Assembly: GCF_019458805.1 (NCBI RefSeq)
Contig: NZ_JAIBOA010000028.1
Coordinates: 1-64,000, forward strand
Direction of reading: 5' to 3'
DNA from: Actinomadura parmotrematis
GTDB taxonomy: Bacteria; Actinomycetota; Actinomycetes; Streptosporangiales; Streptosporangiaceae
DNA length: 64,000 nucleotides
Shown here: positions 42,863 through 50,880 of the stretch, piece by piece
Position numbering within the stretch: the stretch's first letter is position 1
How the letters are laid out: each line of letters starts with the position of its first letter
Program-made: the position numbers and the translations under genes
Notes under the pieces: generated by a model
What the model saw: the letters and a program-made list of their open reading frames with translations, nothing else
Database searches by the model: none
Told to the model about the DNA's origin: nothing

Positions 42863-43177
42863 CTAATGGGGCACCACGTAGGCGACCCCGGCGATGGCGA
42901 AGGCGAAGACCGCCATCATCGTGACGTCCAGCCAGCGCTTGCGGGTCTCCAGCATGCCGATCTGGCTGGGCGGCAGGACGAGCCGGGCCAGCGCGCCGAA
43001 CAGCACGGCGGCGGCCATCAGGCCCGAGCCCTTGCGGAAGTAGTCGAGCGCGCAGAGCGCGAGGCCGCCGCCGACGCCGGCGAGCACGATCAGGTAGGGC
43101 AGCCGCCCGAGCCAGTGCGGCGCCGCGCCCTTGCTTCGGGGTGCCCGGCGCCGTCGCCGGTGCAGCTCGGTGCTCAT
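42863..43177 (-). CDS. DUF3017 membrane protein
   Basis: 104 residues: a short Arg-rich N-terminus and three hydrophobic segments (LPYLIVLAGVGGGLALCAL, LMAAAVLFGALARLVLP, VTMMAVFAFAIAGVAYVV) matching DUF3017, an actinobacterial family of unknown function that usually sits between folD and mdh/icd. ATG 43177 with GGAG upstream is preferred over the longer frame. It precedes icd in the same direction. Confidence 0.82.
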   Translation of the reverse strand: MSTELHRRRRRAPRSKGAAPHWLGRLPYLIVLAGVGGGLALCALDYFRKGSGLMAAAVLFGALARLVLPPSQIGMLETRKRWLDVTMMAVFAFAIAGVAYVVPH

Positions 43178-43381
43178 GCCCACGCTCCGCTCGCTTCGTC
43201 CCCTTCCACGGTAGTGGGAAAGGCGTCCGGTCACGACATCGGACGGCCCGCCGCGCCGCCGCCGGGCGTCCAGCAGATGAGACGCGACATTCCACCCCTT
43301 GACGGACATGGCCCCGGGACGAGGTGGGACAAGGGGTGCGGGACGGGCGCGGCGGGGCGCGGGAGCCCTTGCGCCATCTGG

Positions 43382-43397
43382 CCTACTCGCCAGTAGG
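43382..43397. promoter_or_regulatory. inverted repeat upstream of the FHA-HTH gene
   Basis: CCTACT-CGCC-AGTAGG, 6-bp arms and 4-nt spacer, about 70 bp before the GTG start of the FHA protein and in the divergent region (43178-43465) shared with the DUF3017 gene. An autoregulatory site is possible because the FHA protein itself carries a putative DNA-binding domain. Confidence 0.45.
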
Positions 43398-43465
43398 AGG
43401 GTGTGACGGTGGGGCGGCCGGGTAACCCGGCAGACAGGGGTCGCTAACTAGCTGGGAGGACTGCC

Positions 43466-44209
43466 GTGGAGGGGCCGTTCATGCGGATCGAGGACAGCGG
43501 GCTGGTGGTGCCGCTGCGCCCCGACGTCACGACGGTCGGACGCGGACGAGGAGTCGACGTCCGTCTCGACGACCCGAGTGTGTCCCGTTTGCACGCAGAG
43601 ATCATTCGGCGCGGCCCGTACGTCTACGTCGTCGACATGGGGCTGTCCCGCAACGGGACACGTGTCAACGGCCGGCCGATCGCGCGCCGCGTCCTGGAGG
43701 ACGGTGACGTCGTGAGCTTCGGCACGGCGCGCTGCCGGATGGGGGGCATCCCCCGCGAGGAGGTCGACCCCGACGTCGAGCTGCGGCGCGCCGTGGCTCC
43801 CGAGCTCACCCGCCGCGAGGTCGACGTGCTGACCTCGCTCTGCCGGCCCGCCCTCTCGGACGAGGCGTTCGTCGCGCCGGCGACCGCCCGGGAGATCGCC
43901 GGCGACCTGGTGGTCACCGAGGCCGCCGTCAAGCAGCACCTGCTGCGGCTCTACCAGAAGTTCCGCATCCCCGAGGGCGCCAACCGGCGCACCCGGCTCG
44001 CCAACGAAGTGATCGCGATGGGGCTGGTGCGCCCGCTGCCGCCGGTGCACGTGCCCCAGCAGACCCGGCCGCCGATGGAGGGCCAGCCGGGGCCGGGCGG
44101 CGTCCGCCGTCCGGGACCGCCGGGCGCCGCGCACGGTCCCGGGAACGGTCCCGGGCACCTGACCGGGCCGGGCCGCCCGGCCACCGCGGCGGGCCGCCGG
44201 GCCAGCTGA
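43466..44209 (+). CDS. FHA domain protein with C-terminal winged/helix-turn-helix domain
   Basis: 247 residues. Residues ~10-85 form an FHA domain with the phosphothreonine-binding pattern GRGRGVDVRLDDPSVSRLHAEI ... LSRNGTRVNGRPI. Residues ~110-190 (LTRREVDVLTSLCRP..TAREIAGDLVVTEAAVKQHLLRLYQKFRIPEG) resemble a LuxR/Crp-type helix-turn-helix in which the recognition helix would be TEAAVKQHLLRLYQKF. The tail is Pro/Gly-rich. The combination suggests DNA binding controlled by a Ser/Thr-kinase-phosphorylated partner. GTG 43466 follows GGGAGGA; an ATG five codons later is the alternative. Confidence 0.82.
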   Translation: MEGPFMRIEDSGLVVPLRPDVTTVGRGRGVDVRLDDPSVSRLHAEIIRRGPYVYVVDMGLSRNGTRVNGRPIARRVLEDGDVVSFGTARCRMGGIPREEVDPDVELRRAVAPELTRREVDVLTSLCRPALSDEAFVAPATAREIAGDLVVTEAAVKQHLLRLYQKFRIPEGANRRTRLANEVIAMGLVRPLPPVHVPQQTRPPMEGQPGPGGVRRPGPPGAAHGPGNGPGHLTGPGRPATAAGRRAS

Positions 44210-44220
44210 GCAGGGCGGAG

Positions 44221-44249
44221 GCCCCGCGCCGCAGCCCGCGGCGCGGGGC
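44221..44249. terminator. bidirectional terminator
   Basis: Perfect 12-bp stem (GCCCCGCGCCGC / GCGGCGCGGGGC) with a 5-nt loop between the convergent FHA-HTH and folD genes, flanked by GGAG and TTCC. Confidence 0.75.
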
Positions 44250-44260
44250 TTCCGCGCGGG

Positions 44261-45115
44261 CTAGGCGCGGGCGCTCGCCTCGGCGGCCTCGACGACGTTG
44301 GCGAGCAGCATGGCGCGCGTCATGGGGCCGACGCCGCCGGGGTTCGGGGCGACCCAGCCGGCGACCTCGCGGACGTCGGCGGCGACGTCGCCGGCGAGCT
44401 TGCCGTCGACGCGGGAGACGCCGACGTCCAGCACGGCCGCGCCGGGCTTCACCATGCCGGCGGTGATGAGGCCGGGCACGCCGGCCGCCGCGACGACGAT
44501 GTCGGCCTTGCGGGTGTGCGCGGCGAGGTTGCGGGTGCCGGTGTGGCAGAGCGTGACGGTCGCGTTCTCGGTGCGGCGGGTGAGCAGCAGGCCGAGCGAG
44601 CGGCCGACGGTGATGCCGCGGCCGACGACGGTGACCTCGGCGCCCGCGACCGGCACGTCGAAGCGGCGGAGCAGCTCCACGATGCCCTTCGGCGTGCAGG
44701 GCAGCGGGCCGGGCTGCATGAGGACGAGCCGGCCGAGGTTGGTCGGGTGCAGGCCGTCGGCGTCCTTGGCGGGGTCGATGCGCTCCAGCACGCGCTGCTC
44801 GTCGAGGCCCTTCGGCAGCGGGAGCTGCACGATGTAGCCGGTGCAGGCGGGGTTGCCGTTCAGCTCGGCGACGGCGCGCTCCACCTCGTCCTGCGAGGCG
44901 TCCGCGGGCAGGTCGTAGCGCAGGCTCTCGATGCCGACCTCGGCGCAGTCGCGGTGCTTCATGTTGACGTAGGCGTGGCTGCCGGGGTCGTCGCCGACGA
45001 GGACGGTGCCGAGGCCGACGCCGACGCCGCGCTCGCGGAGCGCCTCGACGCGGCCCTTCAGGTCGGTGCGGATCTCGGCGGCCGTGGCCTTGCCGTCCAG
45101 GAGCTGTGCCGTCAT
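44261..45115 (-). CDS. folD: methylenetetrahydrofolate dehydrogenase / methenyltetrahydrofolate cyclohydrolase
   Basis: 284 residues, the standard bifunctional enzyme. Conserved elements: YVNMKHRDCAEVGI with the catalytic lysine, GYIVQLPLPKGLDE, DADGLHPTNLGRL and VVGRGITVGRSLGLLLTRR (NADP site), and the C-terminal NPGGVGPMTRAMLLANVVEAA. It interconverts one-carbon tetrahydrofolate species, supplying 10-formyl-THF to PurN and PurH. Its leader carries a ZTP riboswitch, so expression should rise when purine one-carbon supply is short. Confidence 0.96.
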   Translation of the reverse strand: MTAQLLDGKATAAEIRTDLKGRVEALRERGVGVGLGTVLVGDDPGSHAYVNMKHRDCAEVGIESLRYDLPADASQDEVERAVAELNGNPACTGYIVQLPLPKGLDEQRVLERIDPAKDADGLHPTNLGRLVLMQPGPLPCTPKGIVELLRRFDVPVAGAEVTVVGRGITVGRSLGLLLTRRTENATVTLCHTGTRNLAAHTRKADIVVAAAGVPGLITAGMVKPGAAVLDVGVSRVDGKLAGDVAADVREVAGWVAPNPGGVGPMTRAMLLANVVEAAEASARA

Positions 45116-45171
45116 GTGCGTACCTCCGCGCGGGTCGAGCGCCGGGGCACGGGCCCACGGCGCCGGTCCCG

Positions 45172-45256
45172 GCCACCCAGGCGCGCGGTGGGCCGGTCCT
45201 GCGTCGCTCCCCGGTGGTCGAGTCCACCTTCTTCGCGCCAGTCGCGTGAGACACCC
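45172..45256 (-). promoter_or_regulatory. ZTP (pfl) riboswitch upstream of folD
   Basis: On the minus strand the folD leader reads GGTGTCTCACGCGACTGGCG near 45255-45236, a helix-forming GGTGGACTCGACCACC, then CCGGGGAGCG, and further down CCGCGCGCCTGGGTGG. These are the conserved blocks, in order, of the pfl RNA motif that binds ZMP/ZTP and is known upstream of folD and purH genes. ZTP accumulates when 10-formyl-THF is limiting and turns the gene on. The following GC-rich segment (45121-45171) can form a competing stem and holds the GGAGG ribosome binding site. Confidence 0.85.
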
Positions 45257-45403
45257 ATGCTAACCGGCCAGTGGTCGCCCGGAATCCGGCATGTGCGGCT
45301 GGAGCCGCCGGCGCCGGAGCACGCGGAGGGACTGCTGGAAGTGGGCGGGGATCCGGAGGTGTGGCGGTGGCTGCCGGCGACGCTGCCGGAGATGCGGGGG
45401 GCG
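45257..45403 (+). pseudogene. N-terminal relic of a GNAT acetyltransferase
   Basis: From ATG 45257 the frame encodes about 48 residues (RHVRLEPPAPEHAEGLLEVG, then DPEVWRWLP) that look exactly like the start of a RimJ/RimL-type GNAT protein, after which it dissolves into Gly/Ala/Arg low-complexity sequence. The acetyl-CoA-binding half is missing, so this is a truncated remnant. The folD promoter must lie within or beside it. Confidence 0.6.
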
Positions 45404-45453
45404 GCTGCGGCGGGGCGCGCCGCAGGGGGTGCGGTAGGGGGTCGCGGGAGGGG

Positions 45454-45633
45454 TCAGTCCTCGTCGGTGCGGCCGCGCCAGGCGATGACGCGGTCGGTGC
45501 CGTGCCAGCCGAGCTGGGCCGCCATGATCGCCGCGAGGAAGGCCGCGACCAGGCCGATCATCTGGCGCGCGTCCAGCAGCAGCGAGCCGGTCTGCACGAT
45601 CGAGCCGGCCCAGAAGGTCAGCAGGGCGTCCAT
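45454..45633 (-). CDS. 59-residue small membrane protein
   Basis: A short gene with ATG 45633, a good GGGAGG ribosome binding site at the right distance, and TGA at 45454. The product starts MDALLTFWAGSIVQTG, has one clear hydrophobic helix (MIGLVAAFLAAIMAAQLG) plus a shorter N-terminal one, and ends in a charged tail with RGRTDED. It uses the organism's normal codon bias. Family not recognised. An 8-bp hairpin (CTGCGGCG / CGCCGCAG, 45405-45425) follows. Upstream, GGTCACA...TGTGACC at 45660-45688 is an inverted repeat in promoter position. Confidence 0.7.
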   Translation of the reverse strand: MDALLTFWAGSIVQTGSLLLDARQMIGLVAAFLAAIMAAQLGWHGTDRVIAWRGRTDED

Positions 45634-45659
45634 GGAGCCTCCCGATAAACCTGTACGGA

Positions 45660-45688
45660 GGTCACAAAAGCATCAAGCGACTGTGACC
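45660..45688. promoter_or_regulatory. inverted repeat GGTCACA-N15-TGTGACC
   Basis: Perfect 7-bp arms (45660-45666 and 45682-45688), upstream of the 59-residue membrane protein gene on the minus strand and covering its likely -35 area (TTGATG...TACAGG). Operator candidate. Confidence 0.4.
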
Positions 45689-45752
45689 TTCCCGAGACTA
45701 TCAACGGATCGGCGTGATGGGTCCAGTGATCGCTAAACATCCACAACCGGCC

Positions 45753-45788
45753 GCAGGGCCCGGTCCCACCCTGGGAACCGGGCCCTGC
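45753..45788 (-). terminator. purH terminator
   Basis: 12-bp perfect stem GCAGGGCCCGGT / ACCGGGCCCTGC with an inner partial CCC/GGG pairing, 21 bp after the purH stop on the minus strand. No T tract. Confidence 0.75.
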
Positions 45789-45809
45789 CTGCGGGAACGC
45801 CGCGAGAAA

Positions 45810-47375
45810 TCAGTGGAAAAAGTGGCGCGTCCCGGTGAAGTACAGCGCGATTCCGGCCTTGGCGGCCGCCTCGATGACGTCCGGGTCGTTCTTCGAGCCG
45901 CCCGGCTCGACGATCGCGCGGACGCCCGCGTCGGCGAGCACCTGCAGCCCGTCGGGGAACGGGAAGAACGCGTCGGAGGCGCCGACCGAGGCGGCGGCGC
46001 GCTCCTCCCCCGCCCGCGCGACGGCGAGCCGCGCCGAGTCGACCCGGTTGACCTGGCCCATGCCGACGCCGGTCGTCGCGCCGTCGTGCGCGAGCAGGAT
46101 CGCGTTGGACTTGACCGACCGGCACGCCTTCCAGGCGAACGCCAGGTCCGCCAGCGTCGCCTCGTCCACGGCCTCGCCGGTCTTCAGCTCCCAGGCGGCG
46201 GGGTCGTCGCCGGGGGCGTCCACCCGGTCCACCTGCTGGAGGAGGACGCCGCCGTCGATGCGCCGGGACTCGAACGGCGCGGGGACGCCGTCCTCCGCGA
46301 CCAGCAGGCGGATGTTCTTCTTGCGGGTGAGGATCTCCAGCGCCGCGTCCTCGAACGCGGGCGCGACCAGCACCTCGGTGAACACCTCGGCGACCTGCTC
46401 GGCCATCGCGGCGGTGACCGGGCGGTTCACCGCGATGACGCCGCCGAAGGCCGACAGGGGGTCGCAGGCGTGCGCCTTGCGGTGCGCCTCGGCGACGTCG
46501 GCGCCGACCGCGATGCCGCACGGGTTGGCGTGCTTGATGATCGCGACGGCGGGCTCGGCGAAGTCGCCGGCGGCGCGGCGGGCGGCGTCGGCGTCCACGT
46601 AGTTGTTGTAGGACATCTCCTTGCCGTGCAGCTGCTCGGCGCCCGCGAGGCCGCCGCGGTGGCCGGTGTCGGTGTAGAGCGCGGCCTTCTGGTGCGGGTT
46701 CTCGCCGTAGCGGAGGACGTCCGAGCGCTGCCAGGTGGAGCCCAGGAAGTCCGGCCAGCCCGACTCGCCGGCCTGCGCGTCCGGCGCGTAGGTCGACGCG
46801 AACCAGGACGCCACCGCGACGTCGTAGGACGCGGTGTGGCCGAACGCCTCGGCGGCCAGGCGGCGCCGCTCCGCCAGCGTGAAGCCGCCCTGCCCGACCG
46901 CCTCCAGGACGGCGCCGTAGGCGCGCGGCGACACCACGACGGCGACGCTCGCGTGGTTCTTGGCGGCGGCGCGGACCATCGTCGGGCCGCCGATGTCGAT
47001 CTGCTCCACGCACTCGTCGGGGCGGGCGCCCGAGTCGACGGTGTCGGCGAACGGGTAGAGGTTCACCACGGCGAGGTCGAACGGCTCGACGTGCAGGTCC
47101 TCCAGCTGCTGGAGGTGGTCGTCCTTGCGGCGGTCGGCGAGCAGGCCCGCGTGCACCCGGGGATGCAGCGTCTTCACCCGGCCGTCCAGGCACTCGGGGA
47201 ACCCGGTGAGCTTCTCCACCTTCATCACCGGCACGCCGGCGGCGGCGATCCGCCCCGCCGTCGACCCGGTGGAGACGATCTCCACCCCGGCCGCGTGCAG
47301 GCCGCGGGCCAGTTCCTCCAGGCCCGTCTTGTCGTAAACGCTGATCAGCGCGCGCTTAATCGCGACCCGACTCAC
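45810..47375 (-). CDS. purH: bifunctional AICAR formyltransferase / IMP cyclohydrolase
   Basis: 521 residues. The N-terminal IMP cyclohydrolase (MGS-like) domain begins KRALISVYDKTGLEELARGLHAAGVEIVSTGSTA and includes KTLHPRVHAGLLADR; the C-terminal AICAR transformylase has KSNAILLAHDGATTGVGMGQVNRVDS and closes with DAFFPFPDGLQVL and GIALYFTGTRHF. It performs the last two steps of IMP synthesis. GTG 47375-47373 is used because GAGGGGAGC precedes it; it overlaps the purN 3' end by 20 bp. Downstream terminator at 45753-45788. Confidence 0.96.
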   Translation of the reverse strand: MSRVAIKRALISVYDKTGLEELARGLHAAGVEIVSTGSTAGRIAAAGVPVMKVEKLTGFPECLDGRVKTLHPRVHAGLLADRRKDDHLQQLEDLHVEPFDLAVVNLYPFADTVDSGARPDECVEQIDIGGPTMVRAAAKNHASVAVVVSPRAYGAVLEAVGQGGFTLAERRRLAAEAFGHTASYDVAVASWFASTYAPDAQAGESGWPDFLGSTWQRSDVLRYGENPHQKAALYTDTGHRGGLAGAEQLHGKEMSYNNYVDADAARRAAGDFAEPAVAIIKHANPCGIAVGADVAEAHRKAHACDPLSAFGGVIAVNRPVTAAMAEQVAEVFTEVLVAPAFEDAALEILTRKKNIRLLVAEDGVPAPFESRRIDGGVLLQQVDRVDAPGDDPAAWELKTGEAVDEATLADLAFAWKACRSVKSNAILLAHDGATTGVGMGQVNRVDSARLAVARAGEERAAASVGASDAFFPFPDGLQVLADAGVRAIVEPGGSKNDPDVIEAAAKAGIALYFTGTRHFFH

Positions 47376-48045
47376 CGGTCGAGCTCCCCTCGTTGTCGGC
47401 CTCGTCCCCCGCGGCGGCGGAGGTGTCACAGGTACGGCACTTCATGGAGACCCGCCTGCCCCGCTCGGTCCACCCGTCCCGGGCGAGCCGTCCGACGACG
47501 TCGACGAGGAGGCGCCGCTCCACCTGCTTGATGCGCTCGTGCAGGGAGTCCTCGTCGTCATGCCAGCGCACGGGGACCGTTTCCTGGGCGATGACGGGTC
47601 CGGTGTCCACGCCTTCGTCGACGAAGTGCACGGTACAGCCCGTCACCTTCACCCCGTAGGCCAGGGCGTCCCGGACGGCGTGCGCGCCCGGGAACGACGG
47701 CAGCAGCGCCGGGTGGGTGTTGACGATCCGGCCGCCGAAGCGCTCCAGGAACCGCGGGCCGAGGATCTTCATGAACCCGGCGGACACCACCAGGTCGGGC
47801 GCGTGCGCGGCGACCGCCTCGGTGAGCGCGGCGTCCCACTCCGCGCGGTCGGCGAAGTCGGGGATGCGGACGGTGAAAGCGGGCAGGCCCGCCTCCTGCG
47901 CGCGCGCGGTGCCGGCGATCCCGGACCGGTCGGCGCCTACGGCCACCACCTGCGCCCCGTAGGCTGGGTCAGCGCACGCGTCGAGCAGCGCTTGGAGGTT
48001 GGTCCCCGCGCCGGAGACCAGGACGACGAGCCGGGCGGACACCAT
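47356..48045 (-). CDS. purN: phosphoribosylglycinamide formyltransferase
   Basis: 229 residues. Folate-dependent GAR transformylase with RLVVLVSGAGTNLQALLDAC, NTHPALLPSFPGAHAVRDAL (catalytic Asn-His), GCTVHFVDEGVDTGPVIAQE (Asp), all normal. A C-terminal extension of about 30 residues, with CRTCDTSAAAGDEAD, goes beyond the usual end and overlaps purH. The start ATG 48045 is preceded by AGGGAG. It uses 10-formyl-THF from FolD; purH is translationally coupled downstream. Confidence 0.95.
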   Translation of the reverse strand: MVSARLVVLVSGAGTNLQALLDACADPAYGAQVVAVGADRSGIAGTARAQEAGLPAFTVRIPDFADRAEWDAALTEAVAAHAPDLVVSAGFMKILGPRFLERFGGRIVNTHPALLPSFPGAHAVRDALAYGVKVTGCTVHFVDEGVDTGPVIAQETVPVRWHDDEDSLHERIKQVERRLLVDVVGRLARDGWTERGRRVSMKCRTCDTSAAAGDEADNEGSSTGESGRD

Positions 48046-48194
48046 GACTCCCTGCTGTGGGGTACGGGTTCGGCGGCCGCGGCGTCTCCCGCGGCGGCCG
48101 TGGGAAAGCCTATAGGCCCAGCTCGTCAGCCCCGCACGACCAGCCGGAAACCGTCCCGGACGAGCCGGGACGGCGGCCACATGGAGGAGAGCAC

Positions 48195-48629
48195 GTGAGC
48201 GAGCAGCCCGGCCAGGGCCACGGTGTCCAGACCCCCGAGCGGCCCCCGCGGCAGGACGCCGAGGCGGCCGCCGTGGTGGCCCGCCGCGCCGCCTGGCTCG
48301 GCGTCGGCGGGCTGTTGATCACGCTGATCTTCATGCCGCTCGGCCTGATCCTGTCGATCGCCGGCCTCGTCCTCGGGCTGCGCGCCCGCCGGAGCGTCCG
48401 GCACCTCGCGGGCGCGACCACCGGCATCGTCACCGGCGCGGTCGGGGTGCTGCTGTCGCTCGCCTCCATCGCCGTGCTGCTCTACATCTCCCCGCAGGTC
48501 AGCGACCTGAACGACTGCCTGGACGCGGCCAACACCGTCGCCGACGAGCAGCAGTGCCGCGACACCTACGTCCCCAAGATCGAGAAGCGGCTCGGCGCCG
48601 AGCCCGGCACCCTCGACTGGGCGTTCTGA
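48195..48629 (+). CDS. membrane protein, DUF4190-like
   Basis: 144 residues: a Gln/Pro-rich N-terminal 35, two strongly hydrophobic segments (VGGLLITLIFMPLGLILSIAGLVLGLRARRS and GIVTGAVGVLLSLASIAVLLYI), then an external/terminal domain with two cysteines (NDCLDAANTVADEQQCRDTYVPKIEKRLG). The two-helix part resembles DUF4190-type membrane proteins. Function unknown. GTG 48195 follows GGAGGAGA. Divergent from purN. Confidence 0.72.
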   Translation: MSEQPGQGHGVQTPERPPRQDAEAAAVVARRAAWLGVGGLLITLIFMPLGLILSIAGLVLGLRARRSVRHLAGATTGIVTGAVGVLLSLASIAVLLYISPQVSDLNDCLDAANTVADEQQCRDTYVPKIEKRLGAEPGTLDWAF

Positions 48630-48644
48630 CCCCCCGCGCCGCGG

Positions 48645-50702
48645 CTACTCGCCGTCGGCGCCGGGGTCGCGGAGGACGTAGATGGCGCCGCCCCGGTTCT
48701 CGGTGCGGTCGGGGGCCGACTCGCGCTGCGACGGGACGGGGCGCTCCGGCTCCGGCTGGGTGAGTTCGGTCTCCACTTCGGGCTCGGGCTCGATCTCTGT
48801 GGCCTCCACCTCGTCGTAGGGCTCGGCGGGCGCGGGGGGCGTGTTCGGGCGGGCCTTCGCGCGGGCGGGGCGGCGCGGGGCGAGGACGGGCTCGGCCTCC
48901 TCGAACTCCATCGCCGGGGGCGCGAAGGGGTCGGCCGGACGCGGCGCGGGCTCGGCCGGGCGGGGCGGCTCGGGCCGCGGCGACCGGTCCTCCGCCGGGG
49001 CGGGCGCCGGGGCCGGGACGGGGACCGGCACCGGGCGCACGACCGGCTTGCGCTTCGCCTTCGCCTTCGCCTTCGCTTTGGCCTTGGGCGGGGTGGCGGG
49101 GCGGCGCTGGACGCGCCAGTTCGTCAGCCAGGCCGCGAGGGCGGCGGCGATGCCGACCTCCAGCGCCGCCAGCAGGCCGACCTGCCACGCCGACGGGCCG
49201 ACCGCGACGAGGCGCCCGCCGCCGAGGGGGCCGCCCGACAGGGCCGCCAGGACGGCCGCGACGGCGCCGGTGAGCACGCCCGACGCGAACCCCCACATCG
49301 GCGCCGCCTCCTGCGTCAGCGTCGGCATGGCGCGCATGGTGAGCGTCCCGCCGACGATGCCGGCGAGGAACGGCGCGGCGAGCGCCAGCAGCGACAGCGC
49401 GGGCGCCTGGCCCGGCTCCGGCAGCGCGGCGAGCAGCGGGAACGCCGGGACCGCGTCCAGCGTCACGCCGTTCGGCGACACGCTGGTGCCCGCGCCGACC
49501 GCGAACCCCGGGCCGACCGCGTAGGCCAGGCCCCAGATGACGGCGTTCGGCAGGTACGCCAGCTCCACGATGATCAGCAGGAGGGTGCCGACGACGCCGG
49601 GCGCGAGCAGCCCGTACACCCGCCCCGCCTCCCCGATGTGCAGCGCGAGCGAGCCGCCGACGAGCAGGGCGCCCGACCCGAGCAGCACCGCGACCGCGCC
49701 GGACACCCCGATGACGAGCGAGCGCGGGCGCTCGGGCAGCAGCTTCAGCAGCGCGCCGAGGCCCGAGCGGACGCCGCGTCCGCGCGCGCGGGCCGCGACG
49801 AGCGCGCGGGCCGCGCCGAGGCCGCCCGCCACGACCGCCACCAGGAAGCTCGTGAGCAGCGCCTGCCAGGCCGACGGGTGCACCTGCGGCGAGGCCGCCG
49901 CGAGCGCCAGCATGCCCGCGAGGACCGCGTAGGGCACCGCCAGCGCCACGGCGACCCGCAGCACCGCGCGCCGGGAGCCGTCCGCGCCGCCCGCGGCGCG
50001 CAGGACCCAGCCGCCGCAGCGGTGCAGCAGGGCGCCCGGCAGCACGAGGACGCCGAGCGGCAGCAGCCCGAACCGGCCGCCGCTGTAGGAGAACCCGGCG
50101 TGGTGCGACACCAGCCAGAAGTTGACCACCGTCCGGAACACGCCCGGCAGGCCGTGGCCGAGGGCGGTGCGGGGCGCGGCGATCCAGCCGACGAGCGTGA
50201 TCGTGGTGAGCACCGCGAGGCCGATGCCGACGCACCACAGGGCCCCGACGAGCCCCGCCACGTACAGCGGGCGCTGCGGGCCGCCGCCGGGCGGCTTCCG
50301 GGCCGGCGGCTTCGGCTTGGCCTTCGCCTTCGGTTCGGGCTTGGGCTTCGGTTCGGGCTTCGGCGCCGGTCCGGGCTTCGGCGCCGGTCCGGCCGCCGTC
50401 CCCGCGACGACCTGGGGGCGCTGCGCCTTGGCGCGCTCGGCGTCGGCCTTCAACTGCTGCGGCCCGAACATCGGGCGGCCACCGCCGCCGCCCTCGACGA
50501 CGCGCGGGCGCGGCCGGCGGTCCGGCGCGTCCGGCGCCCGCTCCGGGGCGGGCCTGCCGCGCCGGGGCCCGCCGCGCTCGGGCTCGGCCCGGCCGGGCTC
50601 GGCGCGGTCCCCGGAGCGGCGGCGTCCGGACGTTCGGGGGGCGGGACGCGACGGTTCGGCCCGGGCGGGGGCCCGGCGGGATTCGGGATTGTCGTCGCTC
50701 AC
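48645..50702 (-). CDS. DUF6350 (PerM-like) polytopic membrane protein
   Basis: 685 residues. After ~150 residues of Arg/Pro/Lys-rich disordered sequence, including KPEPKPKPEPKAKAKPKPP, comes a membrane domain of about 9-10 helices (residues ~155-480) and a second charged low-complexity tail with KAKAKAKAKAKRKP and a long acidic Glu/Pro stretch. The core matches DUF6350, the family containing the mycobacterial cell-division-associated PerM protein. The gene regularly neighbours purN in actinobacteria. GTG 50702 is the earliest start consistent with the frame; its ribosome binding site is poor, so an internal start (ATG 50471) is possible. Confidence 0.75.
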   Translation of the reverse strand: MSDDNPESRRAPARAEPSRPAPRTSGRRRSGDRAEPGRAEPERGGPRRGRPAPERAPDAPDRRPRPRVVEGGGGGRPMFGPQQLKADAERAKAQRPQVVAGTAAGPAPKPGPAPKPEPKPKPEPKAKAKPKPPARKPPGGGPQRPLYVAGLVGALWCVGIGLAVLTTITLVGWIAAPRTALGHGLPGVFRTVVNFWLVSHHAGFSYSGGRFGLLPLGVLVLPGALLHRCGGWVLRAAGGADGSRRAVLRVAVALAVPYAVLAGMLALAAASPQVHPSAWQALLTSFLVAVVAGGLGAARALVAARARGRGVRSGLGALLKLLPERPRSLVIGVSGAVAVLLGSGALLVGGSLALHIGEAGRVYGLLAPGVVGTLLLIIVELAYLPNAVIWGLAYAVGPGFAVGAGTSVSPNGVTLDAVPAFPLLAALPEPGQAPALSLLALAAPFLAGIVGGTLTMRAMPTLTQEAAPMWGFASGVLTGAVAAVLAALSGGPLGGGRLVAVGPSAWQVGLLAALEVGIAAALAAWLTNWRVQRRPATPPKAKAKAKAKAKRKPVVRPVPVPVPAPAPAPAEDRSPRPEPPRPAEPAPRPADPFAPPAMEFEEAEPVLAPRRPARAKARPNTPPAPAEPYDEVEATEIEPEPEVETELTQPEPERPVPSQRESAPDRTENRGGAIYVLRDPGADGE

Positions 50703-50801
50703 CCGCCCATGCTGGCACCGGCGCGGGCGCGCCGGGACCTGCCGCGCCCGGCGTGTCGTCTTTGTCATCGGAGCCGCCACCGGAAACTCCCCCGCCGGGA
50801 C

Positions 50802-50831
50802 TTGACATCCCGGTCGGCGGTTACCTATAAA
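50802..50831 (+). promoter_or_regulatory. housekeeping-type promoter of the hsp20 operon
   Basis: TTGACA (50802-50807), 18-bp spacer, TATAAA (50826-50831): the closest match to the sigma-70/HrdB consensus that I see in the window, about 78 bp before the Hsp20 start. Such a strong promoter implies repression under normal conditions, fitting the HspR-like gene downstream. Confidence 0.7.
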
Positions 50832-50846
50832 TTCAGTTGTAGGTTT

Positions 50847-50880
50847 CCTCTCGCCGAGAGGGCAGGCTTCCGGGTGGAAG
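50847..50880 (+). promoter_or_regulatory. two small hairpins in the hsp20 5' leader
   Basis: CCTCTCG-C-CGAGAGG (50847-50861) and CTTCC-GGGT-GGAAG (50867-50880) lie between the promoter and the GGAGGT ribosome binding site. The first could also be an operator, being nearly at the transcription start. An RNA-thermometer role is possible but the ribosome binding site is not clearly sequestered. Confidence 0.45.

Noticed and set aside
42747..43295. 182-codon minus-strand frame overlapping DUF3017
   Set aside because: Different frame from the hydrophobic DUF3017 protein, Arg/Pro-rich, no domain.
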